Assembly (NCBI GenBank): GCA_016722045.1
Contig: JADKGY010000033.1
Coordinates: 1-64,000 of the forward strand
Source: Candidatus Opimibacter skivensis
GTDB lineage: Bacteria > Bacteroidota > Bacteroidia > Chitinophagales > Saprospiraceae
Direction of reading: 5' to 3'
Length of the DNA: 64,000 nucleotides
In this document: one piece after another, positions 56,201-64,000 of the stretch
Position numbering within the stretch: the first letter of the stretch is position 1
Layout: each line of letters opens with the position of its first letter
Translations under genes and position numbers: made by a program
Notes under the pieces: generated by a model
What the model was told of the DNA's origin: nothing
Seen by the model: only the letters and a program-made list of their open reading frames with translations
Database searches by the model: none

Positions 56201-56725
56201 TTATACAAACAGCATATGCATGCCGGGTCCGCTTCCTCTTTGATAGAAATCTCCTACAGTCAGGACGCCATCAAGATCATCAATCAGATCCTCTTTCTTC
56301 AGATGAAACATATCCATGGCAAGTTTACAAGCCCACAATTTCACTCCCGAAGCACTCAGTATTTCGAGGAATTCGTGAACAGGAGGAATATCAAGCTTGT
56401 CCATTTCCTTCTGCATCATACTTGTAGCGAATGCCTCCATACCCGGTAAGCCACCAAGCATCGTTGGAATGTGCATAGCGGGATTTCCGACCGTGGCTAC
56501 GTGTAGATGTTCGAGTTTCTTTTTTTGTATGGCTTCAAGGCCGAAGAAGGTGAAGAACATTTCCGCTTCTATTCCTTCGGAGCGCGCCCCATTAGCAAGG
56601 ATGAAAGCAGCATACACATTTTCAAGAGAAGCCTTCGAAAGGATGATCATCATCTTCTTGATTACTTCATTTTCATTTTTTATAGCACCATTTTGCTTGC
56701 TTGTGAATACAGTTGTGGTTTCCAT
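56201..56725 (-). CDS. DsrE/DsrF/DrsH-like sulfur-transfer protein (DsrE2 type)
   Basis: A 174-residue member of the DsrE/F superfamily. KMMIILSKASLENVYAAFIL (residues ~24-43) begins the Rossmann-like core, EAEMFFTFFGLEAI follows, and KLWACKLAMDMFHL carries the conserved Cys. The acidic DLIDDLDGVLTVGDF loop matches DsrE2-type proteins. Such proteins carry sulfur as persulfide. It is the last gene of a three-gene operon with DsrC-like and SQR-like proteins (24 bp after the DsrC-like gene). Sulfur relay or sensing is inferred; no dsrAB or tus partner is present here. Confidence 0.85.
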   Translation of the reverse strand: METTTVFTSKQNGAIKNENEVIKKMMIILSKASLENVYAAFILANGARSEGIEAEMFFTFFGLEAIQKKKLEHLHVATVGNPAMHIPTMLGGLPGMEAFATSMMQKEMDKLDIPPVHEFLEILSASGVKLWACKLAMDMFHLKKEDLIDDLDGVLTVGDFYQRGSGPGMHMLFV

Positions 56726-56749
56726 GATTTATTATTTAGGGTTGGTTAT

Positions 56750-57058
56750 TTAAATACAGCTTACCGGCTTCGGAATGCCTGCTATTTTTGTACACGTCTT
56801 TAGCGGACCGGCAGGAAAAAGCTGGTAAAATTCCTTAATATCAACCACACCGCTTTTTCCAACATTGCGAATCGTCAATGGAATTTCCTTTGTATGCTGA
56901 TCCTGTACATAATTGATGACATCCCAATGGCGAGGTGTCAGATCAATTCCTGTCTGTTGGGCAATTTCATGCGCAATGGTCTTATCCCATTGTGAAAAAT
57001 CAGTCAGATAACCTTCTTCATTTAGGCTAACTGTTTTATTTGAAATAGTCGTTAACAT
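56750..57058 (-). CDS. TusE/DsrC-family sulfur relay protein
   Basis: A 102-residue protein with the DsrC/TusE pattern (LNEEGYLTDFSQWDKTIA, LTPRHWDVINYVQD, FYQLFPAGPLK, KIAGIPKPVSCI). The penultimate Cys101 is the conserved sulfur-carrying residue on the flexible C-terminal arm. A second Cys is at 89. From memory the canonical pair is separated by ten residues, here eleven, so trisulfide formation is not assured. It is 11 bp downstream of the SQR-like gene, strongly suggesting that sulfur from the oxidoreductase is passed on by this protein and its DsrE-like neighbour. Confidence 0.9.
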   Translation of the reverse strand: MLTTISNKTVSLNEEGYLTDFSQWDKTIAHEIAQQTGIDLTPRHWDVINYVQDQHTKEIPLTIRNVGKSGVVDIKEFYQLFPAGPLKTCTKIAGIPKPVSCI

Positions 57059-57069
57059 GATTATATATT

Positions 57070-58320
57070 TTAAACGTTATCAAAATGTTTTCCGGCTTCA
57101 GACATATTGGTGGAGATGAAGGGAATGTGATTTCCTTTCAACAGCATATTCCAATAAATCCAGCGGAATGCGAGTTTACCCATGTGATTCATTCGGCTTT
57201 CCTTCAGTAAGCGCAAAGGTCCTACACCCGGGAAAGGGAATGTTCCTTCCACCGGCTCATGCGTGTAGTTGAAATCGAGAAGAATTGCTTTTCCATTTCC
57301 GGTCTCAACGAAACAATTGGCGTGACCATCGAATTCTTCGCGCAGCGGTTCTCCTTTGATGTAGTGCAAAATATTTTCTGTGAGTATTTCGGCTTCAAAG
57401 TGTGCTACTGATCCTGCTTTGGATGCAGGAATGTTAGTGGCATCACCGATCACAAAAATGTTTGGGTCTGATTTTGATTGCAGTGTTGCTTTATGGGTAG
57501 CCACATAGTTAAGATCATCACCAAGACCTGATCGTCCGATCATCGCATGTCCCATATTTGTAGGAACGGTCACGAGCAGATCAAATGGAACTTCTTTGCC
57601 GACATAGTCAATGATTTTTTTGTTTTCATTGTCGATGCGCTCAATGGCAAAATCCGGAATGACATGGATGTTCTTTTCTACCAGCAAGTGTTCCAGAGCA
57701 TGCGTTGCCTTGGGTTTGGTAAATACACCATCCATGGGCGTGACAAATGTGATGTTAACGCGGTCACGGATATTTTTGTGTTTGAAATAAGAATCTGCAA
57801 GAAAGGCAAATTCCAAAGGAGCGACCGGACACTTGATGGGCATCTCCGTGATATGCACGACGAGATTTCCGCCTTCCCATTCACGTAGTTTGTCGCGAAG
57901 GGCAAGTGCGCCATCGAAAGAATAGAAATCAAAAATGTTCTTCCGCCATTCTTCGCCAAGCATGCCTTCCGTTTCTTCCGGAGAAATGGATGTTCCGGTC
58001 GCGATGATGAGAATGTCATAATGAAAAGTATCGCCATTTTCGGTAATCACCTTTTTTTCTGCAGGAAGAATCTTTCCAATCTTCTCACAGAAGAACTTGA
58101 CACCATCAGGAAGAAATTCGCGAATTGGTTTCTGAATATCATCGGGTGTATAGATGTCAAAGGGCAGGAAAAGAAAACCAGGTTGATAGTAATGTATTTC
58201 GTTTTCATCAATGATCACGATCTCCCATTCATCCTTTTTGTTTTTAAACTCGTGACTAAGATGGTTTGCCATCATTGTACCTGAAGTACCTGCACCGAGA
58301 ATCAAAATCCGTTTCATCAT
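57070..58320 (-). CDS. Sulfide:quinone oxidoreductase-like FAD enzyme
   Basis: A ~416-residue FAD/NAD-binding oxidoreductase. I favour ATG 58320 or 58317 over 58341, because the -7 box (58339-58343) falls between them. An RILILGAGTSGTMMANHL segment binds FAD. IKCPVAPLEFAF carries one likely redox Cys and HANCFVETGNGKAILLDFNY another. The VIGDATNIPASKAGSVAHFE motif is the second FAD site, typical of SQR. The reaction would be oxidation of sulfide or a persulfide to sulfur equivalents with quinone reduction, at the cytoplasmic membrane. The usual third SQR Cys is not obvious. It leads the operon with DsrC-like and DsrE-like genes. Confidence 0.8.
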   Translation of the reverse strand: MMKRILILGAGTSGTMMANHLSHEFKNKKDEWEIVIIDENEIHYYQPGFLFLPFDIYTPDDIQKPIREFLPDGVKFFCEKIGKILPAEKKVITENGDTFHYDILIIATGTSISPEETEGMLGEEWRKNIFDFYSFDGALALRDKLREWEGGNLVVHITEMPIKCPVAPLEFAFLADSYFKHKNIRDRVNITFVTPMDGVFTKPKATHALEHLLVEKNIHVIPDFAIERIDNENKKIIDYVGKEVPFDLLVTVPTNMGHAMIGRSGLGDDLNYVATHKATLQSKSDPNIFVIGDATNIPASKAGSVAHFEAEILTENILHYIKGEPLREEFDGHANCFVETGNGKAILLDFNYTHEPVEGTFPFPGVGPLRLLKESRMNHMGKLAFRWIYWNMLLKGNHIPFISTNMSEAGKHFDNV

Positions 58321-58338
58321 TGTTGTTTTTTGATACAA

Positions 58339-58405
58339 CAAAGGTCAGACAGGATTGCCCTTAGAAATGTGATAAACGTTACATAGCCGTATGATGCTTA
58401 TCACA
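58339..58405 (-). promoter_or_regulatory. Tandem CRP/FNR-like sites and -7 box of the sulfur operon
   Basis: TGTGA-taaacg-TTACA (58368-58383) and TATGA-tgctta-TCACA (58390-58405) each match TGTGA-N6-TCACA with one mismatch. Their centres are 22 bp apart. A CTTTG -7 box on the minus strand is at 58343-58339. If transcription starts near 58335, the nearer site is centred about -41, a class II activator position. The outer arms TGTGATAA/TTATCACA also form a perfect inverted repeat. Confidence 0.55.
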
Positions 58406-58609
58406 AAACACACTGATCAGTATCATGAATATGTAAATCATGTAGAGAAGTAAAAATTGCAATGTATTGTCGACACGCATTTTACCTCCTGAATAGATCT
58501 GGTAACAGATTGATAGCAATTATAATAGTCTTGATAGACACTGTATGTCCATATAATATTCTGTGGGCGTATGAGCAAAATAATTCTGTAGACACCTTAT
58601 CCCAATTAT
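58406..58609. other. Intergenic stretch upstream of the sulfur operon
   Basis: No gene, terminator or repeat is supported here on either strand. Confidence 0.4.
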
Positions 58610-58681
58610 TTATTCTACTTCAATTGAAATAGTCACATTTCCGCCGAGGCCTTTTTCCGTCAATTTTTTTACAAGATTCAC
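58610..58681 (-). CDS. Possible 23-residue ORF overlapping the upstream stop
   Basis: GTG 58681 overlaps the TGA stop (58680-58678) of the small membrane protein and reads MNLVKKLTEKGLGGNVTISI, then EVE and stop. The composition looks protein-like, and the overlap resembles coupling. It could equally be a remnant of a longer gene. I recognise no family. Confidence 0.25.
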   Translation of the reverse strand: MNLVKKLTEKGLGGNVTISIEVE

Positions 58682-58866
58682 ATGTTGAAATACTCTAGCA
58701 AATTGTAAATCAGGAAAGCAGGCCAGAATATAGCTTTGAAAATGCCCACCACACCCATCCAAAATGTAGTAGCATGCTGGATAAAATAAATCACAGCACC
58801 TATGAATCCCATGCCATAAACAGCTGAAGATTGTCTGACGATCACTTTTTTATATTGATTGATCAT
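58678..58866 (-). CDS. Small two-helix membrane protein
   Basis: A 62-residue protein with a basic N-terminus (MINQYKKVIVRQSSAVYGMG) and two hydrophobic helices (FIGAVIYFIQHAT and MGVVGIFKAIFWPAFLIYNL), ending LLEYFNM. The pattern recalls small uncharacterised bacterial inner-membrane proteins with a KAIxWPAFLxYxLL segment. Function is unknown. It is a single gene between the GH1 gene and the sulfur operon, on the same strand. Confidence 0.7.
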   Translation of the reverse strand: MINQYKKVIVRQSSAVYGMGFIGAVIYFIQHATTFWMGVVGIFKAIFWPAFLIYNLLEYFNM

Positions 58867-58986
58867 GGCAAATTTCGTTTAGAATACAAAATTGGGCTGA
58901 AGGAAAGAGTTTGTTTATGATATACGTCAGCCAAGTTGATGACCCCTATCGAAGAAATCCCTTTTTTGATTTTTCTATTACTTAGT

Positions 58987-60522
58987 TTACAAAACAGAAT
59001 TAGCTTGTGCCATGGCCCTAAAATATTCCGCACTTAATTTTGGAAATCGCTTCAGATTTTTATAATCCATATAATACAATCCAAAACGAATACCATATCC
59101 GCTGGCCCATTCAAAGTTATCCACCAAACTCCAATAGAAATATCCCTTTACCGGAGCACCTTCCGCAGTGGCTCTTTGCAATTGAGTAAGGTAGCCGCGC
59201 AAAAACAATATTCTATCTGTATCGTAGATTTGATTGTCAGACGTCAATTCATCCGTACCACTCATTCCATTCTCAGTGATATATATTTCCTTTGGGTTCC
59301 AGAGTTTCTGTACATGCTTTGCACCCCAGTACAGGGTTTCCGGACCGAGGAGTTCCCACTTGGAGGTACTGGTCGGATGTGATTTTGCAAAAGGAATTTT
59401 TTCATATCCATCTGCATTTGATGAAGCCTTCACATACGATTCAGGATTGTAAATATTGATGCCGACAAAATCCAGCAGGCTGCTGATAATCTTCAATTCT
59501 TCATCCGTAAATTTAGGCGCATCAGCTCCTGCTTTTTTAAGAAAAGCGTCCGTATATTTTCCTTCCATGATCACCGTCATGTAGCCGGCATTGAATTCCC
59601 TGGTGGCTATTTCTGCAGCTTTAATATGCTCCGCAGTTTCAATGTAAGGAACAGCAACTTTTACATTTTCTGCTAAACCTACTTTTGTATCCGTTTTACC
59701 ATGAGCCCGAATCGCCTGCACTGCCAAACCGTGCGCCAACACTGCATGATGTCGTGCCTGATATAATTCAGCCGGAGGCAATTTCACACCAGGTGCAAAA
59801 ACACCGTCACCATAACCAAGTTGTATGAATGTCCAGAGTTCATTGAGCGTGAAAAAATGTTTTACCCGATCAGATAATTTTTCACTCATGTAACCTGCAT
59901 AGTCTGCAAATGCTTTTGACGTTTCTTTTGATTGCCAACCGTTATACTTATCCTGCAGGGCCTGCGGCAAATCCCAATGATATAATGTTGCAAAAGGTTC
60001 AATGCCATTGGCCAATAATTCATCTACCATCCGGTTATAAAAATCAAGCCCTTTTTGATTGGGTGTGCCTGTACCATCAGGAAAAATTCTTGACCATGCT
60101 ATGGAGAAACGATACGACTTTGCATTGAGTGATTTTATTAATTGAATATCCTCTTTGTACTTGTGATAAAAATCGCAGGCAATATCCCCCGTGTCATTAT
60201 TTGCTATTTTCCCTGGCGTATGCGAGAACGTGTCCCAAATGGTCATGCCGCGACCATCTACGTTGGCAGCACCTTCTACCTGGTAAGATGCTGTAGCCGT
60301 TCCCCAAAGGAAGCCCTTTGGAAATTCAAGGTTATTCTTTGGTGATGAAGATGGTTGATCTTTTTTATCAGTTTCTGCTTTTGTATCGCATGATGAAAAG
60401 AGAAAAGGGGTAGCTGAAACCGCTAATGTGGCTAAACCTGCTGATTTTACAAAGTCACGTCTGTTGGATTGTTGCTGATACTCTTTTTTTTCAGCATTAT
60501 CAGCCGTCTTTAGATCTTTCAT
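58987..60522 (-). CDS. Exported GH1 beta-glucosidase
   Basis: A 511-residue glycoside hydrolase family 1 enzyme. N-terminal RRDFVKSAGL (residues 21-30) is a Tat motif; the hydrophobic stretch ends at LFSSC, so Cys45 may also be lipidated. The catalytic domain starts near FPKGFLWGTATASYQVEGA (68-86). Acid/base Glu228 lies in FTLNELW (usual TxNEP has Pro, here Leu), nucleophile Glu417 in YITENG, and substrate residues in FYWSLVDNFEWASGY. It likely hydrolyses beta-glucosides from polysaccharides in the periplasm or at the surface. No other carbohydrate genes are nearby, so substrate is unclear. Confidence 0.9.
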   Translation of the reverse strand: MKDLKTADNAEKKEYQQQSNRRDFVKSAGLATLAVSATPFLFSSCDTKAETDKKDQPSSSPKNNLEFPKGFLWGTATASYQVEGAANVDGRGMTIWDTFSHTPGKIANNDTGDIACDFYHKYKEDIQLIKSLNAKSYRFSIAWSRIFPDGTGTPNQKGLDFYNRMVDELLANGIEPFATLYHWDLPQALQDKYNGWQSKETSKAFADYAGYMSEKLSDRVKHFFTLNELWTFIQLGYGDGVFAPGVKLPPAELYQARHHAVLAHGLAVQAIRAHGKTDTKVGLAENVKVAVPYIETAEHIKAAEIATREFNAGYMTVIMEGKYTDAFLKKAGADAPKFTDEELKIISSLLDFVGINIYNPESYVKASSNADGYEKIPFAKSHPTSTSKWELLGPETLYWGAKHVQKLWNPKEIYITENGMSGTDELTSDNQIYDTDRILFLRGYLTQLQRATAEGAPVKGYFYWSLVDNFEWASGYGIRFGLYYMDYKNLKRFPKLSAEYFRAMAQANSVL

Positions 60523-60751
60523 ATTGTACGTTTTAGAGTTAGCAATTTATCTGATTAGGAGTTAACACTTAGGGTTCAAAATCTTTAAGCTGTGGCTTCA
60601 TCGGTTTGAAGATAGTAATCTTCGAATAAACGTCATGTCTCGTTGTCAAAAGTCAAAACTATACAAAGTGGTTTGCTGGCAGAATTTGTTTCAATGCATC
60701 CATTCGATAAAAGGTCTTAGTACCTACCTTTAATGTTTCAAATTCTTCCAC

Positions 60752-60778
60752 TTTGCCTACCTTGTTGAATTTCCTTTG
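60752..60778 (+). promoter_or_regulatory. Likely promoter of the CotH/lamin-tail gene
   Basis: A TTTG (60752-60755) and a TTCCTTTG (60771-60778, -7-like) lie just before ATG 60791. Spacing is slightly shorter than the Bacteroidota consensus. Confidence 0.4.
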
Positions 60779-60790
60779 TCCTGCTTATTT

Positions 60791-63700
60791 ATGAAGATTT
60801 ATATACACATTCCGACCTGTATCGTCCTGCTCTTCTGTTTTTCGAAGTCCTATGCACAAGTCTATCTAAATGAGATCTTAGCCTCTAATGCGTCTACTAT
60901 TGCCGACCCGGGAAATGGAGAATACAACGATTGGCTGGAACTTTATAACGCAGGCGCTGGTCCTGTCGACCTTACCGGTTGGCATCTTTCCGATAGTGAT
61001 GACCCTACGGAATGGGCTTTCCCTGCAGGTACGGTGATCAATGCGAAAGGGTTCCTTCTCATTTGGGCTGATGGTACGGGCCTGGGTTTGCACACAAACT
61101 TCAGATTGGGAGCCGGTGGTGAACAACTTTCCCTCTTCAATGCAGGCGACGCGAAAGTGAGCCAGATTGATTATGTCGAACAACCAACTGATGTCTCTTA
61201 TGGCCGACAGACAGATGGTAGTTTGAAATTGGGTTTTTTCTCCAAACCAACACCAGGGGCAAGTAACAATACTTCTGTTTTTTATACAGATTATGTGCGA
61301 CAGATACCCTTCTTTTCGAAGGCAGGTGGATTTTTTACCGGGCCTGTTACAATCACTATTTCAGATAAGTATAACGCCGGAATTGTTCGCTACACTCTTG
61401 ATGGCGCGGTGCCCTCTGAAAATAGTCCTGTATTCGCACAACCTATTCAAATCAATGCCACAACGGTTGTAAAAGCACGCATGTTTTATGCGGGTCAATT
61501 GCCCGGACCTGTAGTGACGAATACTTATTTTATCAACGAAGGATTTGAGCACAGAGGTCTTGCTGTAATGTCATTGTCCACTGACCCGAAATATTTTTTT
61601 GATCAGGATAGCGGTCTTTATGTACAGGACTTTAAACCTACATGGGAATATCCTGTACATCTTGAATTTTATGAACCCGATGGACTGCTTGGATTTCATC
61701 ACGATGCGGGGGTTCAGATCGGAGGTGAGAACGCTTGGATCCTTCCACAAAAACTTCTCAATATTTTTTCGCGTAAAAAATATGGCAGCGGACATTTTGA
61801 TTACCAGCTTTACCCGGACAATCCAAAAAAACGTTTTGGGGATATCATATTGCGATGTTCCGGAAGTGACTGGTCATATACGATATTCAGAGATGGCCTG
61901 ATGCAGGGACTTATTAAAGCGGAGGCTGATCTTGACGGACAGGACTTCAGGCCATGCGCAGTTTATATAAATGGTCAATATTTTGGTATCCATAACATCC
62001 GTGAAAAGCAGGATGCTGAGTATACGGAGTACTATCACCATATTGCTCCGGATGATCTCGACTATATCGAAAACGATGGCGAAATAAAAGAAGGTGATGC
62101 AGTAGCTTATAATCAGTTAGTATCAAAACTGAATGCCGGTGTACAAAGCGATGCCGCCTTTCAGGCTCTTGACGCCATCGCCAACACAAAAGATTTTACA
62201 GACTATATCATTTCTCAAATTTTTGTCGCCAATACAAGTTGGGGACATAACATTGCTCTGTTCCGCCCCAGGTCTTCCGGAGGTCGCTGGAGGTGGCTCC
62301 TGCATGACTATGATCGTGGATTCAATTTGAGCAACGTCAATAGTACAGCTATGAATTGGGCCACGGCTACTAATGGAGATATTTCCAGTAATCCAGCTTT
62401 CGGTACGCTTTTTCTTCGCAAGATGTTGGAGAATAACGCATTCAAACAACGTTTTATCACCCGTTTCGCAGATCATCTTTACATCACCTACAATCCTGTC
62501 ACAATCGACAAACGTGTAGATCTGCATGCAGGGTGGATCCGATCTGAAATACCTTATCAGGTAGCAAGATGGGAAGGCACTACATCAAGCTATGGAGACG
62601 CTATCCCTTCAGTTGCTTTTTGGGAAAACGAAGTGTCTGCACTCAAGCAATATGGTGTGCAGCGCAATTCATTTATGTTAAATGATTTAAATTCCTTTTT
62701 TGGTCTGGGTGGAACCACTACACTCGATCTCGATGTCAGTGATGTCTCTCACGGATTTATTCGTCTGCACGAGATGAAGGTGCCATCCTATCCATGGACA
62801 GGAAAGTATTTCAGAAACCGTCTGTTCACGCTTACTGCTGAAGCCAAACCAGGCTTCAATTTTGTACGTTGGGAAAAAATGGACCTTTCACAAACTACAC
62901 TTCTTGCTGCAGGCAGTGTATGGAAATACAGAGATGCTACTATTGCTCCTCCCACGGATTGGAATCAACCCGGGTTTAACGATGCAGCGTGGCCAGGCGG
63001 ACCTGCGCAATTGGGCTATGGCGATGGTGATGAAGCGACCGTGTTGAGTTTTGGTGGAAATACAAATAGCAAAACGCCAGCTTACTATTTCAGAAGCAGT
63101 TTTAATATACCTGATCCGGCAGTCTATTCCGGTCTGCTTATACGTCTGATAGCAGATGATGGAGCAGTCGTCTATCTCAACGGTAAAGAAATCTGGAGAA
63201 TAAATATGCCTTCTGCACCTGCATTAATTTCATTCACAACATTGGCCATCGGTACCGTACAAGGATCTGGTGAAGGTGCCTGGAATGAACTTACGATACC
63301 TTCTTCGCTATTGGTATCGGGGCAAAACGAAGTGTCTGTAGAAATTCACCAGGTCGATCGCACGAGTTCAGATATAAGCTTTGACTTCGAAATGCAGGGC
63401 ACGTTAAAAGGTACGCCTGAAATCATAAGCAATAGTCCTTCACTTGATGTTACGCTTGATGTTAATCCCCGCGCGCTCAGGGCTGTCTTCGAGTCTGATG
63501 GTTCGTGTGGTATTCTTCCCGACACTGTTTTTCAAAATCTCTCACTGGATGTTTCCTGTTCGCCATATATCGCTTCTGGCGACGTTGTGGTAAAACCTAA
63601 TGTGACACTCACTGTACAACCAGGTGTGGAAATCAGGTTTTCTGAAAAAGCGAACCTTTGGATACTCGGAGATCTTCAAATGAATGGCACCGTGGATGCA

Positions 63701-64000
63701 CCCATCAATGTGAAAAATGATACCGGCAGTGAAACCTGGGGTGGTATCTTTTTAAAAAATGCGACATCCACTTCGTCCTTATCTTATGTAACACTTGAAA
63801 ATGCTTCTGCAGGTACTCAACGATTCTATTATCCTGCGGCTATCAGTGCTTATCATTCAGATATTACACTGGACCATATGGATCTTACGTCTGTAAAAGA
63901 CAATCCGGTCTTTGCGCGTTTTTCAGATGTGATCATGACCAATTCAAAACTCAAATCTGCTGTGACAGGGGATTGTATCAATGTGAAACAGGGATTTGCC
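60791..64000 (+). CDS. Lamin-tail/CotH-kinase-like surface protein (partial, 3' end beyond window)
   Basis: An open frame of 1,070 codons runs from ATG 60791 to the window edge. Its signal peptide is IPTCIVLLFCFSKSYA, then Q. Residues ~24-155 are a lamin-tail domain (VYLNEILASNAS, NDWLELYNAGAGPVDLTGWH). A chitobiase C-terminal-like domain follows (YTLDGAVPSENSPVFAQPIQ) near 190-240. A CotH-like kinase fold spans roughly 250-600 (NGQYFGIHNIREKQD near 390-405, WRWLLHDYDRGFNLS near 500-515). Next come a jelly-roll-type domain (WKYRDATIAPP ... DDGAVVYLNGKEIWR) and a beta-helix start (VVKPNVTLTVQPG). CotH proteins phosphorylate Ser/Thr of surface proteins; that role here is inferred. A T9SS tail would be expected beyond the window. 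Confidence 0.85.
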   Translation, partial: MKIYIHIPTCIVLLFCFSKSYAQVYLNEILASNASTIADPGNGEYNDWLELYNAGAGPVDLTGWHLSDSDDPTEWAFPAGTVINAKGFLLIWADGTGLGLHTNFRLGAGGEQLSLFNAGDAKVSQIDYVEQPTDVSYGRQTDGSLKLGFFSKPTPGASNNTSVFYTDYVRQIPFFSKAGGFFTGPVTITISDKYNAGIVRYTLDGAVPSENSPVFAQPIQINATTVVKARMFYAGQLPGPVVTNTYFINEGFEHRGLAVMSLSTDPKYFFDQDSGLYVQDFKPTWEYPVHLEFYEPDGLLGFHHDAGVQIGGENAWILPQKLLNIFSRKKYGSGHFDYQLYPDNPKKRFGDIILRCSGSDWSYTIFRDGLMQGLIKAEADLDGQDFRPCAVYINGQYFGIHNIREKQDAEYTEYYHHIAPDDLDYIENDGEIKEGDAVAYNQLVSKLNAGVQSDAAFQALDAIANTKDFTDYIISQIFVANTSWGHNIALFRPRSSGGRWRWLLHDYDRGFNLSNVNSTAMNWATATNGDISSNPAFGTLFLRKMLENNAFKQRFITRFADHLYITYNPVTIDKRVDLHAGWIRSEIPYQVARWEGTTSSYGDAIPSVAFWENEVSALKQYGVQRNSFMLNDLNSFFGLGGTTTLDLDVSDVSHGFIRLHEMKVPSYPWTGKYFRNRLFTLTAEAKPGFNFVRWEKMDLSQTTLLAAGSVWKYRDATIAPPTDWNQPGFNDAAWPGGPAQLGYGDGDEATVLSFGGNTNSKTPAYYFRSSFNIPDPAVYSGLLIRLIADDGAVVYLNGKEIWRINMPSAPALISFTTLAIGTVQGSGEGAWNELTIPSSLLVSGQNEVSVEIHQVDRTSSDISFDFEMQGTLKGTPEIISNSPSLDVTLDVNPRALRAVFESDGSCGILPDTVFQNLSLDVSCSPYIASGDVVVKPNVTLTVQPGVEIRFSEKANLWILGDLQMNGTVDAPINVKNDTGSETWGGIFLKNATSTSSLSYVTLENASAGTQRFYYPAAISAYHSDITLDHMDLTSVKDNPVFARFSDVIMTNSKLKSAVTGDCINVKQGFA

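Overview
The window is accessory DNA from a Bacteroidota genome, probably of the Saprospirales/Chitinophagales type. The grounds are type IX secretion (T9SS) C-terminal sorting domains, HYR/Ig-like repeat giants, promoter -7 boxes of the TTTG type, small AraC/lmo0937-type stress genes, and a CotH/lamin-tail surface protein. No rRNA, tRNA, CRISPR array or transposase was seen.

Region 1 (1-50,000, all minus strand) is a cluster of giant secreted repeat proteins. Gene A (24076 to beyond position 1) has a signal peptide, three copies of a ~2.99-kb beta-strand-rich super-repeat, six 83-residue modules, 21 ninety-residue modules and about 27 seventy-nine-residue modules. Gene B (42198 to 24643) has a signal peptide, five module classes (about 86-90, 74, 86, 80 and 90 residues), a non-repetitive tail and a T9SS sorting domain. 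A short broken relative (43334 to 42753) and a small lipoprotein (44171 to 43623) follow. Gene C (49987 to 44426) has a DUF3494 ice-binding-type head, 82-residue HYR modules and a tail paralogous to that of gene B. All three giant genes are interrupted by small indels, some in visibly degraded stretches (1-1250, 15276-16480, 21398-22081, 39690-39990). Most look like uncorrected consensus errors rather than biological decay.

Region 2 (50,700-54,530, minus strand) holds small stress or regulatory genes: a cupin, a 52-residue lmo0937-type membrane protein, a signal-peptide/coiled-coil/TM protein, an AraC-type regulator, a YjbR-like protein and a ferredoxin-reductase-like flavoprotein.

Region 3 (55,000-60,500) has an outer-membrane-type protein coupled to a small cytochrome c (plus strand), an SQR-like/DsrC/DsrE sulfur operon, a small membrane protein and a Tat-exported GH1 beta-glucosidase. 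Region 4 (60,791 to the end, plus strand) is a large lamin-tail/CotH surface protein running off the window.

The main discovery candidate is a regulon. Seven intergenic sites, upstream of genes A, B and C, the broken relative, the cupin, the signal-peptide/TM protein and the flavoprotein, carry a direct repeat of a TGTGAATTATATAA-like half-site. The period is exactly 21 bp, and a TTTG-like -7 box follows 23-25 nt later. That geometry suits an AraC-family activator, and a small AraC-type gene lies among the targets (52433-52993). The three giant genes would then have leaders of about 375-590 nt, while the small targets have short ones. Separately, the sulfur operon has two CRP/FNR-like 16-bp sites 22 bp apart, the nearer centred about 41 bp upstream of the inferred transcription start.
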